NCBI GenBank assembly: GCA_023460795.1
Contig: JAEWPC010000062.1
Location: 1 to 42,292, forward strand
DNA: 42,292 nucleotides
DNA from: Bacillota bacterium
Lineage (GTDB): Bacteria; Bacillota; Bacilli; Paenibacillales; Paenibacillaceae
Reading direction: 5' to 3'
Below the pieces are notes generated by a model, which saw only the letters and a program-made list of their open reading frames with translations, was not told where the DNA came from and ran no database searches. Every line of letters starts with the position of its first letter. Within the stretch, counting starts at the first letter, position 1. The position numbers were made by a program, and so were the translations under genes. Positions 24,717 to 33,598 of this stretch are shown in pieces.

Positions 24717-24745
24717 TTGCAACCCGATCGCCCAAAAGATAACAT
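24717..24745 (+). promoter_or_regulatory. Predicted promoter of the small membrane protein gene
   Basis: TTGCAA (24717-24722) and TAACAT (24740-24745) are spaced exactly 17 bp, 43 bp before the start codon at 24789. Confidence 0.5.
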
Positions 24746-24788
24746 AGATAAAGATGGGTTCAGTAGGCTAGATAAAGGAGGTCCCCAC

Positions 24789-24989
24789 ATGTTCCTTGCG
24801 GAAACGGAATCGACGAGCACATTTACGCCATTCGATGTGTTCATGATCATTTTCACGGTCCTTATTGCGGCAGGATTGATTCGACTGCTGATGCAGCGGC
24901 CTCGCAAAAACCTACTTGCGATCGGATTCGCGACAGTCTCGCTGCTTGTTTTCTTGGCTGCGGACTACAAGATGATCAGCGGTTGGTAA
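24789..24989 (+). CDS. Small membrane protein, DUF2759-like
   Basis: The 66-residue protein has two membrane helices (about 14-32 and 43-60) separated by a basic loop, QRPRKN. Size and layout fit the DUF2759 group of small Bacillales membrane proteins, whose function is unknown. ATG at 24789 is preceded by AAAGGAGG (24775-24782), which rules out the longer upstream in-frame reading. A promoter and a terminator frame it as a single-gene unit. Confidence 0.75.
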   Translation: MFLAETESTSTFTPFDVFMIIFTVLIAAGLIRLLMQRPRKNLLAIGFATVSLLVFLAADYKMISGW

Positions 24990-25012
24990 CATCATACACA
25001 TAAGCGAGAACA

Positions 25013-25051
25013 GACAAGCCGAGCGCACGCGCGCTGCGGTTTGTTTTTTTT
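25013..25051 (+). terminator. Rho-independent terminator
   Basis: A GC-rich stem with a small internal bulge (ACAAGCCG and GCGC arms pairing with GCGC and CGGTTTGT) ends in about nine T, just after the small membrane protein gene. Confidence 0.85.
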
Positions 25052-25148
25052 ATGTCAAAAAAAGCTTAAATTCGAGCTCAGACCAGTTCCGAACATTCTT
25101 CAATTATGGTAAAGTATACCTGTTTAATTGATAGAATAGGAGAGTGGC

Positions 25149-26270
25149 ATGTTGAGCGGCAATCGAAAACGAATCTTACTAGCTGGCTTGGCCATCGTCG
25201 TCATGCTGACGACCGCAAGCGTCGTCGTTGCGGCCGGTACGGACGGGAACAAAGTTGCATTAGATGCAAAGGTTATCAACGGCGAAGTGTACGTGAAAGC
25301 CTCGTCGTTAGTAGCCGAGATAGGCGGTACCGGAGCTTACGACGCCAAAACGAAGAAATACGCTTACTCTCCTAACTCGGCCGTTCCCGATGTCATTAAG
25401 AAAGTATCGCCCTCCGTCGTCGCCATCATCGGCAAGCCGGACGACGAGTACGCGGACAATCGGTTTTCCCTTGCGCACGGCACGGGAGTCATCGTCAAGA
25501 AAGACGGATGGATCGTGACGAACGCTCACGTCGTTAAAGATATGAAGCAGATCGTCGTCGTAACCGCGGACGGCAAGGAATACGCAGGCACGAGTAAACA
25601 AATCGACGAGAAGAGCGATCTGGCGCTCGTTAAGATCAACAAAACGGGATTGAAGCCGGCCGTGTTCGCTCCGTCGCCGTTGAAGCTAGAGGTGGGCGAG
25701 ACCGCGATCGCGATCGGCACGCCGGTATCGTTCTCCCTGCGGAACACCGCTACGGTCGGAATCATTAGCGGCATGAATCGCTCCGTCTCTTCCGATTACA
25801 ACTTGATCCAGACGGATGCGGCCATCAATCCGGGCAACAGCGGCGGACCGCTTATCAATCTGAAGGGCGAAGTCATCGGAATTAACTCCATGAAGTTCGT
25901 CGATGTCGACATCGACAGCATCGGATTCGCGATTCCGGCGGATACCGTCCAATACGTGCTGAACCATTTTTACAAATACGGCAAAGTAAAGCGCGCATCG
26001 CTCGGTCTAGGACTCGAAGAGAGTTGGTCGGCGGTAGTCGGATTGCCGTCCGAGGAACCGATGACGGTCGTGTCGGTACCGTCGGCGAACGCGACCAAGG
26101 CTGGCTTTAAGGTCGGGGATCAGATTTTTGCCGTGAACGATAAAGAAGTATACTCGCAAGTCGAACTGACAGAGCTCCTCAAGGCGCATTTGCCTGGCGA
26201 TACCGTCCGGGTTACCGTGTTATCCGACGGAGACTTGGTCACCTACAAGCTCGTGTTATCCGAAGGGTAA
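25149..26270 (+). CDS. HtrA/DegP-like trypsin-family serine protease with PDZ domain
   Basis: The 373-residue exported protease has an N-terminal signal or anchor (about 7-29), a short stalk-like segment resembling a copper amine oxidase N-terminal piece (about 33-75), a trypsin-like domain (about 80-265) with the full triad H127 (TNAHVV), D157 (KSDLALV) and S231 (GNSGGP), and a C-terminal PDZ domain (about 285-370). HtrA proteins degrade misfolded envelope proteins. The substitution of a stalk-like segment for the usual long linker is a feature of Paenibacillus-type surface proteases. ATG at 25149 follows AGGAGAG. It is 57 bp upstream of another stalk-domain gene, and the two may be one operon. 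Confidence 0.9.
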   Translation: MLSGNRKRILLAGLAIVVMLTTASVVVAAGTDGNKVALDAKVINGEVYVKASSLVAEIGGTGAYDAKTKKYAYSPNSAVPDVIKKVSPSVVAIIGKPDDEYADNRFSLAHGTGVIVKKDGWIVTNAHVVKDMKQIVVVTADGKEYAGTSKQIDEKSDLALVKINKTGLKPAVFAPSPLKLEVGETAIAIGTPVSFSLRNTATVGIISGMNRSVSSDYNLIQTDAAINPGNSGGPLINLKGEVIGINSMKFVDVDIDSIGFAIPADTVQYVLNHFYKYGKVKRASLGLGLEESWSAVVGLPSEEPMTVVSVPSANATKAGFKVGDQIFAVNDKEVYSQVELTELLKAHLPGDTVRVTVLSDGDLVTYKLVLSEG

Positions 26271-26327
26271 GCGTCGCGCTTCACGTTCTCCTAACATTCG
26301 TTCCATATTCGAGAGGAGCATTCATTC

Positions 26328-28259
26328 ATGATTCACGCATGGCGTATGAAGAATCCGTTGGCTATTCTGCTAGCCGTTGTCCTTCTGCTCGTCGCTGCTC
26401 TGCCGGCAGCCGCCGCGGAGACGACGAAGCAAGTGGAAGTTCGCGTGAAGGTTGGCAGCAGCTCCATGAGCGTTAACGGAGAGAAGGTTAAGATTCAGCC
26501 TCCGTTCAACTCCGGGAAGATTGCGATGGTTCCGCTAAGCGTCTTTACGAACGCCAAAGGTTTCGGAGCAACGGTTAAGCCGGTTAACAAAAACATTCAG
26601 CTCGCTTATCTAAAACACAAGGTTACGCTGACGAAGAATAGCAAAGCCGCTACGTTCGACGGCAAGAAGGCGACGCTTCCTGCTGCGCCGGTCGACAAGT
26701 CGGGCGTGACGATGGTGCCGGTCGAGGCGATCGCCAAAGCGCTTGGCATCAAGCTGACGACGGACGCCAAGACCAAGGAGCTCGTGCTCAAGGGAACCGG
26801 CGCTGCCCCGGCGGCTGCGGCATCCGGCAACAGCATCGATTCGGACGCCGGCAAGAGCAAGATCGGAGACAGCTATTATAAGTGGTCCATGAACTATCCG
26901 ACGGGACTCATTCAAGATACGCAGTCGGAGAATGGCGATTCGATCGTTTTCCGCGACGTTAAGAAAGAGTACTATTTGGGTATTTTCGTCACGGAAGCGA
27001 CTGAGCCGTTGTCGGTTAATGAGACGAGGAATCGTCTGTACGAGTACTTGAAGAGAGACGAGACGATCGTAGATAAGCGTACCGTAAACAACCCCGACGG
27101 AACATCAAGCTACGAGAAAATAGTCACGAAAGATAAGTCGGGATTTTTCTACGAACAGCGCGGCATACAGGCGAATAATCAATTATACGTAGTCGTATTC
27201 GGCAAGAAGGTTTCCAGTATCGCCGATCTAAGCAAGGAGACCGGTATTTTGGACAGTTTCAAGACGACGTTCAATATCTTCGATAAAACGTTGAAGGATT
27301 TGTCCAAGATTATCGGTGGATTTAAGGCGATGAGTTACGAAGACTATGGGCTAACTTTGCAGTTGCCGAAAGATTGGGCTTTGGATAAGGAAGTTTCCTA
27401 TCCTTATTACTCTTATAAAGAATCGTATTTATGGTTTGACGTGACTTCGACAGTTGCGGGGGAAACATTGGACGCATGGATCGATCGCAAGATGAAGCGA
27501 TTTACCGACGCGTTCAGTCCGCAGTACGGCAAAATCGTAGAACGTCTGGATGTTACCTGGAACGGAATTCCCGCAAAAGCGGTTAAAATTAGCTATTCCT
27601 ACGATACGGAAACATGGTGGGAAGAATACGAGGTTTTCGCCGTTAACGGTTCTTATAGGTACTACACGGAATTCGGCTACACGGATGAGCTCAAATACAA
27701 CAAAGGAATTACCTTCGAACAGCTGATGAAGACAATGAAAGTCGACTTCAAGGCCGTCGAAAATAATTTCGGGGAAATTCCGGATGAATACGATACGATG
27801 GATCGCGTGGCGACTTCCGTTAAAACAAACAATACGTACGAATATAGCGTGACGATTCCGGACCACTGGAGAATCCAATCGGAGCAAAATAAACCTGATC
27901 GTTTTGAGTTTACGTTTGGTGGCGGCGGCTTTGCCGTGAGCGTCCATGAGAACGAATACGACGTTCAAGGCGCGATACGAGTAATTGACTCAAACTTGCG
28001 CGACAATGCTCAAAAAGATAGCAAGTTCAAAGTCATCGAATCGACACCTACGACTTTCGCGGGCCAACCTGCGCAGAAATTCGTGTATGAGAATGCGAAT
28101 GTTTCGGACGAAAATACCCCGTATCGCGTCATCAGCTACGTGTTCGGATACAGAGGCGACCTTTATTTCGTAGAAGGTTCCTATTTCCTTGCCAACGGTT
28201 CGGAGTTCGTCATCAAGCAATTGGAAGCTGCGCTTGCATCATTCAAATTCAATTCATAA
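26328..28259 (+). CDS. Secreted stalk-domain (copper amine oxidase N-terminal-like) protein
   Basis: The 643-residue exported protein has a signal peptide (about 7-30, ending AAAAE). Two copies of the stalk/copper amine oxidase N-terminal beta motif (about 35-165) include MVPLSVFTNAKGFGATV and MVPVEAIAKALGIKL. An Ala/Gly linker follows, then three related beta-rich segments (about 180-330, 340-480 and 495-640), each with phrases such as YPTGLIQDTQ, LPKDWALDKE and IPDHWRIQSE. The last part looks like an internal repeat family akin to PsbP/Mog1 folds, which is a tentative reading. There is no amine oxidase catalytic domain. ATG at 26328 follows GAGAGGAG by 9 nt. Confidence 0.82.
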   Translation: MIHAWRMKNPLAILLAVVLLLVAALPAAAAETTKQVEVRVKVGSSSMSVNGEKVKIQPPFNSGKIAMVPLSVFTNAKGFGATVKPVNKNIQLAYLKHKVTLTKNSKAATFDGKKATLPAAPVDKSGVTMVPVEAIAKALGIKLTTDAKTKELVLKGTGAAPAAAASGNSIDSDAGKSKIGDSYYKWSMNYPTGLIQDTQSENGDSIVFRDVKKEYYLGIFVTEATEPLSVNETRNRLYEYLKRDETIVDKRTVNNPDGTSSYEKIVTKDKSGFFYEQRGIQANNQLYVVVFGKKVSSIADLSKETGILDSFKTTFNIFDKTLKDLSKIIGGFKAMSYEDYGLTLQLPKDWALDKEVSYPYYSYKESYLWFDVTSTVAGETLDAWIDRKMKRFTDAFSPQYGKIVERLDVTWNGIPAKAVKISYSYDTETWWEEYEVFAVNGSYRYYTEFGYTDELKYNKGITFEQLMKTMKVDFKAVENNFGEIPDEYDTMDRVATSVKTNNTYEYSVTIPDHWRIQSEQNKPDRFEFTFGGGGFAVSVHENEYDVQGAIRVIDSNLRDNAQKDSKFKVIESTPTTFAGQPAQKFVYENANVSDENTPYRVISYVFGYRGDLYFVEGSYFLANGSEFVIKQLEAALASFKFNS

Positions 28260-28270
28260 TCGTGTACATG

Positions 28271-28314
28271 AAGACTGCCGAGAGAGCGGATCATTCCGCG
28301 TCTTCGGCAGTCTT
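28271..28314 (+). terminator. Probable hairpin terminator
   Basis: An outer 11-bp stem (28271-28281 with 28304-28314) and an inner GCGGA/TCCGC stem share one hairpin with an internal loop. The T tract after it is weak (TCTTCGTGCTTTC), so termination may be partial. Confidence 0.55.
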
Positions 28315-28413
28315 CGTGCTTTCAAGAGCTTCCATAGCTCGCGCGTGCCGACTTTGTTATACTATGGGGTAGTACACCGTCGCCGCGGAGCGACTTGGAG
28401 GGTAAAGACCATT

Positions 28414-30930
28414 ATGATAGACAAAGCCGCCATGCGGCGTGAAGATATCGAACTGCTCGCGCCTGCCGGAGATTGGGAGTGCATGCGGGCAGCGATCGCG
28501 AACGGCGCCAATGCGATTTTCTTCGGCGTCGAGAAGTTTAACGCGAGAGCTCGGGCGCACAATTTCCAGACGAACGAGCTGCCGGAGATCATGAAGTTTC
28601 TGCATAAATACGGCGTACAAGGATTTCTGACGTTCAACATTCTCGTATTCGAAGACGAACTGCCGGAAGCGCGGAAGCTGATCGAGGCATGCATCGATGC
28701 GGGCGTCGACGCCGTAATCGTGCAGGATCTCGGACTCGTGAAGATGATCCGCGAGATTTCGCCGGACTTCCCGATTCACGGCTCGACGCAGATGACGATC
28801 ACTTCTCCGGAGGCGGTAGAGTTCATCAAGCCTTGGAATTTGGAGCGGGTCGTATTAGGGCGCGAGAATAACCTGAAGCAAATCCAGCAGATCGGCGTAC
28901 AAGCGAAGCTGCCGATGGAAGTGTTCGTGCACGGCGCATTGTGCGTATCCTACTCCGGACAATGCCTGACGTCCGAGATGTGGGGCGGTCGTTCGGCGAA
29001 CCGAGGCGAATGCGCGCAAGCGTGCCGTCTGCCGTACGATCTGATGGTCGACGGCGTGCATCAGCCGATGGGCGATATCGCGTATTTGCTGTCGCCGAAA
29101 GACCTTGCGGCCATCGATATCGTGCCGGAGCTGATCGAAGCGGGAGTCACCTCGTTCAAGATCGAAGGACGTCTCAAGAGTCCCGAGTACGTCGCGAACG
29201 TCGTCAGCAAGTACAATAAGGAAATCGATAAGTACTTCGAAGACGACGAATCCGGTCCTTCGAAGGAAGAGGTGCGGGAGCTGCAGCAAAGCTTCTCGCG
29301 CGGGTTCACGCACGGGTTCCTGGAAGGGACGAACAACAAGCAGTTAGTCGAAGGGACGTTCCCGAAGAGCCGCGGCGTCTACTTGGGCAAAGTCGAACGT
29401 ATACTGCGAGACGGCGTCGTATGCCGGTTGGAGGCGCCGCTGAAGCGCGGGGACGGCATCGTGTTCGACGCCGGAGATCCGACGAAGAAGGAAGAAGGCG
29501 GACGCGTATACGACGTGCGCAAGGGCGGCTTGAAGTTGGAAAGCGAAGCGCCGGAAGGCGAGTTGATCGAGATTATCCCGGGACGCAACGACATCGACTT
29601 GAACCGGGTGCACGTCGGCGATCGGATCTGGAAGACGAGCGATCCGGCGCTCGATCGCAGGCTTCGCAGCACGTTCGAGACGGAGAAGCCGCTTCGCACG
29701 TTGCCGGTCGCGGTATCGGTTTTCGGGCAGGAAGGCGTTCCGTTGCGCACGATATGGACCGACGTTCGCCTGGGCACGACCGTGGCGATCGAATCCGCCA
29801 TGCCGCTCGAACGGGCGGAGAAGCGTCCGCTCGGCTATGAGGTGCTGGGCGAGCAGCTTGGCCGTCTTGGCGGAACGATCTATCACTTGGATCAACTGGA
29901 AGTAGGCTTGAAAGGCGACGTTATCGTTCCGAAGAGCGAGTTGAACCGCATTCGCCGCGAGGCTGCGGAACAGCTGGAGCTGCTGCGCGAGCAACCGCCG
30001 AAGTATATCAAGAACCAAGTGGACGAATACGCTGATGCGCATGAAGAAGCGGAGCCCGTAGCGGTCGGTACGGCTGCGCTTACGGCGCTCTGCCGGACGC
30101 TCGAGCAAGTGGAGGCCGTCGTAGACACGGACGTATCGCTTATCTACGCGGACTTCGAATTCATTAAGCAGTTCCCTGAGGCGATCAAGCTGTGCCGCGA
30201 GAAGGGCAAGCGCATCGCGCTCGTCACGCCGCGCATTCATATGCCGGGCGAGAACGGCTACCACCGCAACATTCTGAAGCTGCAGCCGGATGCCGTGCTC
30301 GTCCGCAACACCGGCGCGCTCTATTTCTATTTGAAAGAACGCATGGAAAAGCCGGATGCCGCGCATCCGATGTTAATCGGCGACTTCTCGCTCAACGTGG
30401 CGAACCATAAGACGGTCGATCTTTTCCGCGAAGCGGGCTGCGAATGGGTAACTCCTTCGTACGACCTGAACATCCAGCAGATGGTCGACATGCTGCGCAA
30501 AGCCGATACGTCCCATCTGGAGATCGTGATCCACCAGCATATGCCGATGTTCCATACGGAGCATTGCGTCTACTGCACGTTCATGAGCGAAGGGACGAAC
30601 TATACGAACTGCGGCCGGCCATGCGAAGAGAAACGGGCTTCGCTGCAGGACCGCATCGGCATGTCCCATCCCGTCCGCGTCGACGAGGGTTGCCGGAATA
30701 CGGTATACAATGCGGTAGAGCAGTCCGGAGCCGAATACCTCAGCACGTTCATGGAGCTGGGCGTTCGCTCGTACCGGGTGGAGTTCCTCGAGGAGAACGC
30801 CGATAAAGTACGCGAGGTGCTTTCCTTGTACCGCGCCGCGCTCGACGGCCGGATCGGCGGAGGCGAAGTATGGCGCAAGCTGAAGGCCACGAACCAGCTC
30901 GGCGTTACGCGGGGGCAATTGGTCAAGTAA
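28414..30930 (+). CDS. Large U32-family protein (RlhA/YhbU-like, peptidase U32)
   Basis: The 838-residue protein belongs to the U32 family. Members studied so far act mainly in RNA hydroxylation with an Fe-S cluster and prephenate, e.g. E. coli RlhA on 23S rRNA C2501 and TrhP on tRNA, rather than as proteases. The N-terminal TIM-barrel-like part (about 8-330) contains GSTQMTITSPEAV and a Cys set in LCVSYSGQCLTSEMW and GECAQAC (about 176-207). A DUF3656-like middle follows (about 370-640). A C-terminal part (about 655-830) contains a second Cys set: HCVYC, NCGRPC and EGCRN. ATG at 28414 follows GGAGGG. The reading frame extends further upstream but runs into the preceding terminator. The RNA target is unknown. 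Confidence 0.88.
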   Translation: MIDKAAMRREDIELLAPAGDWECMRAAIANGANAIFFGVEKFNARARAHNFQTNELPEIMKFLHKYGVQGFLTFNILVFEDELPEARKLIEACIDAGVDAVIVQDLGLVKMIREISPDFPIHGSTQMTITSPEAVEFIKPWNLERVVLGRENNLKQIQQIGVQAKLPMEVFVHGALCVSYSGQCLTSEMWGGRSANRGECAQACRLPYDLMVDGVHQPMGDIAYLLSPKDLAAIDIVPELIEAGVTSFKIEGRLKSPEYVANVVSKYNKEIDKYFEDDESGPSKEEVRELQQSFSRGFTHGFLEGTNNKQLVEGTFPKSRGVYLGKVERILRDGVVCRLEAPLKRGDGIVFDAGDPTKKEEGGRVYDVRKGGLKLESEAPEGELIEIIPGRNDIDLNRVHVGDRIWKTSDPALDRRLRSTFETEKPLRTLPVAVSVFGQEGVPLRTIWTDVRLGTTVAIESAMPLERAEKRPLGYEVLGEQLGRLGGTIYHLDQLEVGLKGDVIVPKSELNRIRREAAEQLELLREQPPKYIKNQVDEYADAHEEAEPVAVGTAALTALCRTLEQVEAVVDTDVSLIYADFEFIKQFPEAIKLCREKGKRIALVTPRIHMPGENGYHRNILKLQPDAVLVRNTGALYFYLKERMEKPDAAHPMLIGDFSLNVANHKTVDLFREAGCEWVTPSYDLNIQQMVDMLRKADTSHLEIVIHQHMPMFHTEHCVYCTFMSEGTNYTNCGRPCEEKRASLQDRIGMSHPVRVDEGCRNTVYNAVEQSGAEYLSTFMELGVRSYRVEFLEENADKVREVLSLYRAALDGRIGGGEVWRKLKATNQLGVTRGQLVK

Positions 30931-30996
30931 GGAAGGATTTGCCTCAGGCTGTGTTCATGCAGCTTGAAGCTCTACATAGGGGGATGAGCAGCCGTC

Positions 30997-31878
30997 ATGA
31001 AGATTCGCAAAGCGATTATACCGGCAGCCGGTCTTGGGACCAGGTTCCTGCCGGCGACGAAAGCGATGCCGAAAGAGATGCTCCCCGTTATCGATAAGCC
31101 GGGCATTCAGTACATCGTCGAAGAAGCCGTAGCGTCCGGAATCGAAGACATTCTCATCGTCACGGGCAAAGGGAAACGCGCGATCGAAGACCACTTCGAC
31201 AGCTCCTACGAGCTTGAGCAGAATCTGCGCGAGAAAGGGAAGTTCGACCTGCTCTCCGAAGTGCAGAAAGCTTCCGAGTTGACGGACATCCACTACATCC
31301 GGCAGAAGGAAGCCCGCGGGCTCGGCCATGCCATCTGGTGCGCGCGCAAGTTCATCGGCAATGAGCCGTTCGCGGTATTGCTCGGGGACGATATCATTCA
31401 GACGGAGGGAACGCCCTGCCTGAAACAGATGATAGACGTGTACGATCGCGTTCAAGGGTCGGTGCTGGCCGTGCAGAAGGTACCGGATAACGAAGTGTCG
31501 CGATATGGCATCGTCGATCCCGATCCGGCCGGCGGCGACGGGGACCGGATCATTAAAGTGCGCGGCGTAGTCGAGAAACCTGCGTTCGAGCGTGCGCCTT
31601 CCAACGTAGCGATTATCGGCCGATATATCCTCACGCCCGCCATATTCGATATTTTAGAGACTCAGGACGTAGGCGCCGGCGGAGAAATTCAGCTGACTGA
31701 CGCGATTTTCCGGTTGATGCAGGATGAGTCGGTATATGCCTATAAGTTCCATGGAGCACGCTACGACACCGGCGAGAAGCTCGGTTACCTGAAGACGATC
31801 ATCGATTTCGCTTTGGAGCGCCCGGATCTGAAGGATGAAATCCGCAGCTATATGCTAAGCAAGCTCAAGGACTCCTAA
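30997..31878 (+). CDS. galU: UTP-glucose-1-phosphate uridylyltransferase
   Basis: GalU makes UDP-glucose from UTP and glucose-1-phosphate, for teichoic acid glucosylation, glycolipid anchors and exopolysaccharide. The 293-residue protein has the nucleotide-binding AAGLGTRFLPATKAMPKEMLP signature (about residues 10-30), VTGKGKRAIEDHFD, QKEARGLGHAIWCA and the metal-site GDDI (about 131-134). Length is typical. ATG at 30997 follows a GGGGATGAG segment at long spacing. It lies 66 bp after the U32 gene with no terminator between them, so shared transcription is likely. Confidence 0.96.
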   Translation: MKIRKAIIPAAGLGTRFLPATKAMPKEMLPVIDKPGIQYIVEEAVASGIEDILIVTGKGKRAIEDHFDSSYELEQNLREKGKFDLLSEVQKASELTDIHYIRQKEARGLGHAIWCARKFIGNEPFAVLLGDDIIQTEGTPCLKQMIDVYDRVQGSVLAVQKVPDNEVSRYGIVDPDPAGGDGDRIIKVRGVVEKPAFERAPSNVAIIGRYILTPAIFDILETQDVGAGGEIQLTDAIFRLMQDESVYAYKFHGARYDTGEKLGYLKTIIDFALERPDLKDEIRSYMLSKLKDS

Positions 31879-31886
31879 CAATGGAT

Positions 31887-31915
31887 ATGCCCGCATGCCA
31901 AATGCGGGCATTTTT
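31887..31915 (+). terminator. Rho-independent terminator of galU
   Basis: A perfect 10-bp stem (ATGCCCGCAT with ATGCGGGCAT) and a 5-nt loop end in five T, 8 bp after the galU stop. Confidence 0.92.
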
Positions 31916-32021
31916 GTCTATATCCTCTCATTTACGCCTGCCGCATGCACCTCGTATGATAGCGGGAGAATCGATCTATCAGGGGGATGCGTCAACTATT
32001 TCGGGACGAATTTGGTTTGCC

Positions 32022-33509
32022 ATGCTCGCTATCGTTACTCTCGTATTTTCTCGCGGGATGGTTGTGGTTTCGGATGCGGAGTCTGCCACGGAATCCGGGG
32101 TGCCGGATCAGACTCATTATGACGTCGTCCTCATCGGATCGGAGATCGAAGGCATTTATCTAGCGCAAGCGGCCATGGAGGAAGGACTGTCCGTCTGTAT
32201 TCTCGATCCGAGAGACCAGCCGGGAGGCCAGTTGATTCAAGGCGAGATGCTGTTCCTGGACGAACCGGTGAACGATGCCGGACGTTCGCTTCTGCAAGGC
32301 CGAGTGAAGGAGCTGTTCGATCGGTATAAGCAAGGCGATATTCGCAAACCGGCCGAGTTCAAGCGTTACTATGATGCCCTGATCGAAGGAATTCCTATCG
32401 AATCCGGTGTAGCCATTCAAGCGGTCGAGATCGTTCAAGCTCCGTCAGGTTCCCGCCGTTCTGTCGGAACGATTACGTACTCGACGAAGGAGGGCGAGAT
32501 GAAGCGGATTACGGCGTCCTACTACGTAGAAAATACCGATCATGCCGCGTTGACAAGCCGACTGGGCTTGAAGCGCATCCCTGGAATCGAGACGATTTTC
32601 GGCGGCGGTCAGAAGGAATATATGGCGGCGACGTTCATGATGAACTTCCGGAACGTCGATTGGGATCGGTTTCGCCGAGAGGTCATGAATTTGCCGGTGT
32701 CGGAACGCGAACGCAAGTACGGATCCGGCACGACGGTAACGCCCTTGGCCACATGGGGGTTCGGCCATGTAGGTCGCAGCTATACGCCAAGCTCGGAAGA
32801 GTGGATGCTGCGGGGACTTAATATCGTGAATCAGAGGGATGGAGAGGCTGCCATTAACGCCTTGCTCGCCTACGACGTCGATCCGACGGACCCCGCGAGC
32901 GTGCAGAAGGCGATCGATGAAGGCAAGCGGGAGACGCAGCGCGTATTGCTCCATTTCCGTCAGACGCTCCCTGGTTGGGAGCAGGCCGAAATGAACGGCT
33001 ATCCGAGTTACTTGTATGTCCGGGACTGCGATCGCTACGAGACGGAATACGTCATGCAAGGCACGGACCTGATGAGGGGCGCGATGTTCCGGGATAACGT
33101 GAGCATTGCGGGGTACGCCATCGACCTTCAAGGCACGAAGCTGCGGAGATGGGGGATGCATAAAGGCAAGCCCGATCAATACGGCATGCCGCTGCGCTCC
33201 TTCTTGTCCAAAGGATACGACAACGTCGTAGTCGCCGGAAAGGCAGTCGGGGCGTCCGCCGTCGCTTACGGAAGCGCGCGGATTCAACCGAACACCGCGC
33301 TGGCGGCCGAAGTGATCGGTGTTATGCTCGGGAAGCTCGGCGGAGAGCGCAAGCTCATCGACTTGAGCGAGGAGCAGATCGCGAGCTTGCAGCAATACGT
33401 CGAGCTGAAGCGCGGCATTGCGCTGACCGACATTCAGGGGGCGAACAAGGTGGTCGGGTTTACGGCTTGGCAGGAGCGCCAGTTCAATGAAAGTCTGCTT
33501 GCGGGATAG
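32022..33509 (+). CDS. FAD-dependent oxidoreductase (FAD_oxidored family), exported or membrane-anchored
   Basis: The reading frame encodes a flavoprotein with an N-terminal hydrophobic segment, then a Rossmann motif with an altered glycine pattern (YDVVLIGSEIEGIYLAQAAMEEGLSVCILDP) and PGGQLIQGEM. The conserved C-terminal block is GYDNVVVAGKAVGASAVAYGSARIQPNTALAAEVIGVML. This matches the FAD_oxidored family, whose substrates are mostly unknown. The start is uncertain. The frame opens at 31881, but that lies inside the galU terminator. ATG 31956 overlaps a TATGAT -10-like box. ATG 32022 lacks a good ribosome site. A rare ATT at 31998 would follow AGGGGG (31981-31986) and add positive charge before the hydrophobic segment. 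I list ATG 32022 as the conservative choice. Confidence 0.78.
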   Translation: MLAIVTLVFSRGMVVVSDAESATESGVPDQTHYDVVLIGSEIEGIYLAQAAMEEGLSVCILDPRDQPGGQLIQGEMLFLDEPVNDAGRSLLQGRVKELFDRYKQGDIRKPAEFKRYYDALIEGIPIESGVAIQAVEIVQAPSGSRRSVGTITYSTKEGEMKRITASYYVENTDHAALTSRLGLKRIPGIETIFGGGQKEYMAATFMMNFRNVDWDRFRREVMNLPVSERERKYGSGTTVTPLATWGFGHVGRSYTPSSEEWMLRGLNIVNQRDGEAAINALLAYDVDPTDPASVQKAIDEGKRETQRVLLHFRQTLPGWEQAEMNGYPSYLYVRDCDRYETEYVMQGTDLMRGAMFRDNVSIAGYAIDLQGTKLRRWGMHKGKPDQYGMPLRSFLSKGYDNVVVAGKAVGASAVAYGSARIQPNTALAAEVIGVMLGKLGGERKLIDLSEEQIASLQQYVELKRGIALTDIQGANKVVGFTAWQERQFNESLLAG

Positions 33510-33521
33510 TCGAGAAAAAAC

Positions 33522-33553
33522 GGGTGGCGTTCGCTTGGAACGTCATCCTTTTT
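33522..33553 (+). terminator. Terminator of the FAD oxidoreductase gene, overlapping the pcrB promoter
   Basis: An 11-bp stem with two wobble pairs (33522-33532 with 33538-33548) and a 5-nt loop ends in five T. Its 3' arm overlaps the predicted -35 hexamer and spacer of the pcrB promoter. Confidence 0.78.
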
Positions 33554-33582
33554 CCTGTAAACTAGAGGGTAACATATGTTCT
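33535..33582 (+). promoter_or_regulatory. pcrB-pcrA-ligA promoter with LexA/DinR-like box
   Basis: TTGGAA (33535-33540) and TAAACT (33558-33563) are spaced 17 bp. GTAACATATGTTCT (33569-33582) starts 5 nt after the -10; its AACATATGTT core is a perfect palindrome identical to the core of the ideal Bacillus LexA site. The layout equals that at uvrA and uvrB. Confidence 0.72.
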
Positions 33583-33598
33583 TATTTTTGGAGGCACC

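Noticed and set aside
24603..24788. N-terminal extension of the small membrane protein gene
   Set aside because: A perfect AAAGGAGG lies just before ATG 24789, and the predicted promoter is inside the extension.
26328..28259. Copper amine oxidase enzyme
   Set aside because: Only the N-terminal stalk-like domain is present; there is no catalytic domain with the topaquinone tyrosine or copper histidines.
28189..28413. N-terminal extension of the U32 gene by 75 codons
   Set aside because: The extension would start inside the stalk-protein gene and cross its terminator hairpin; ATG 28414 with GGAGGG is the natural start.
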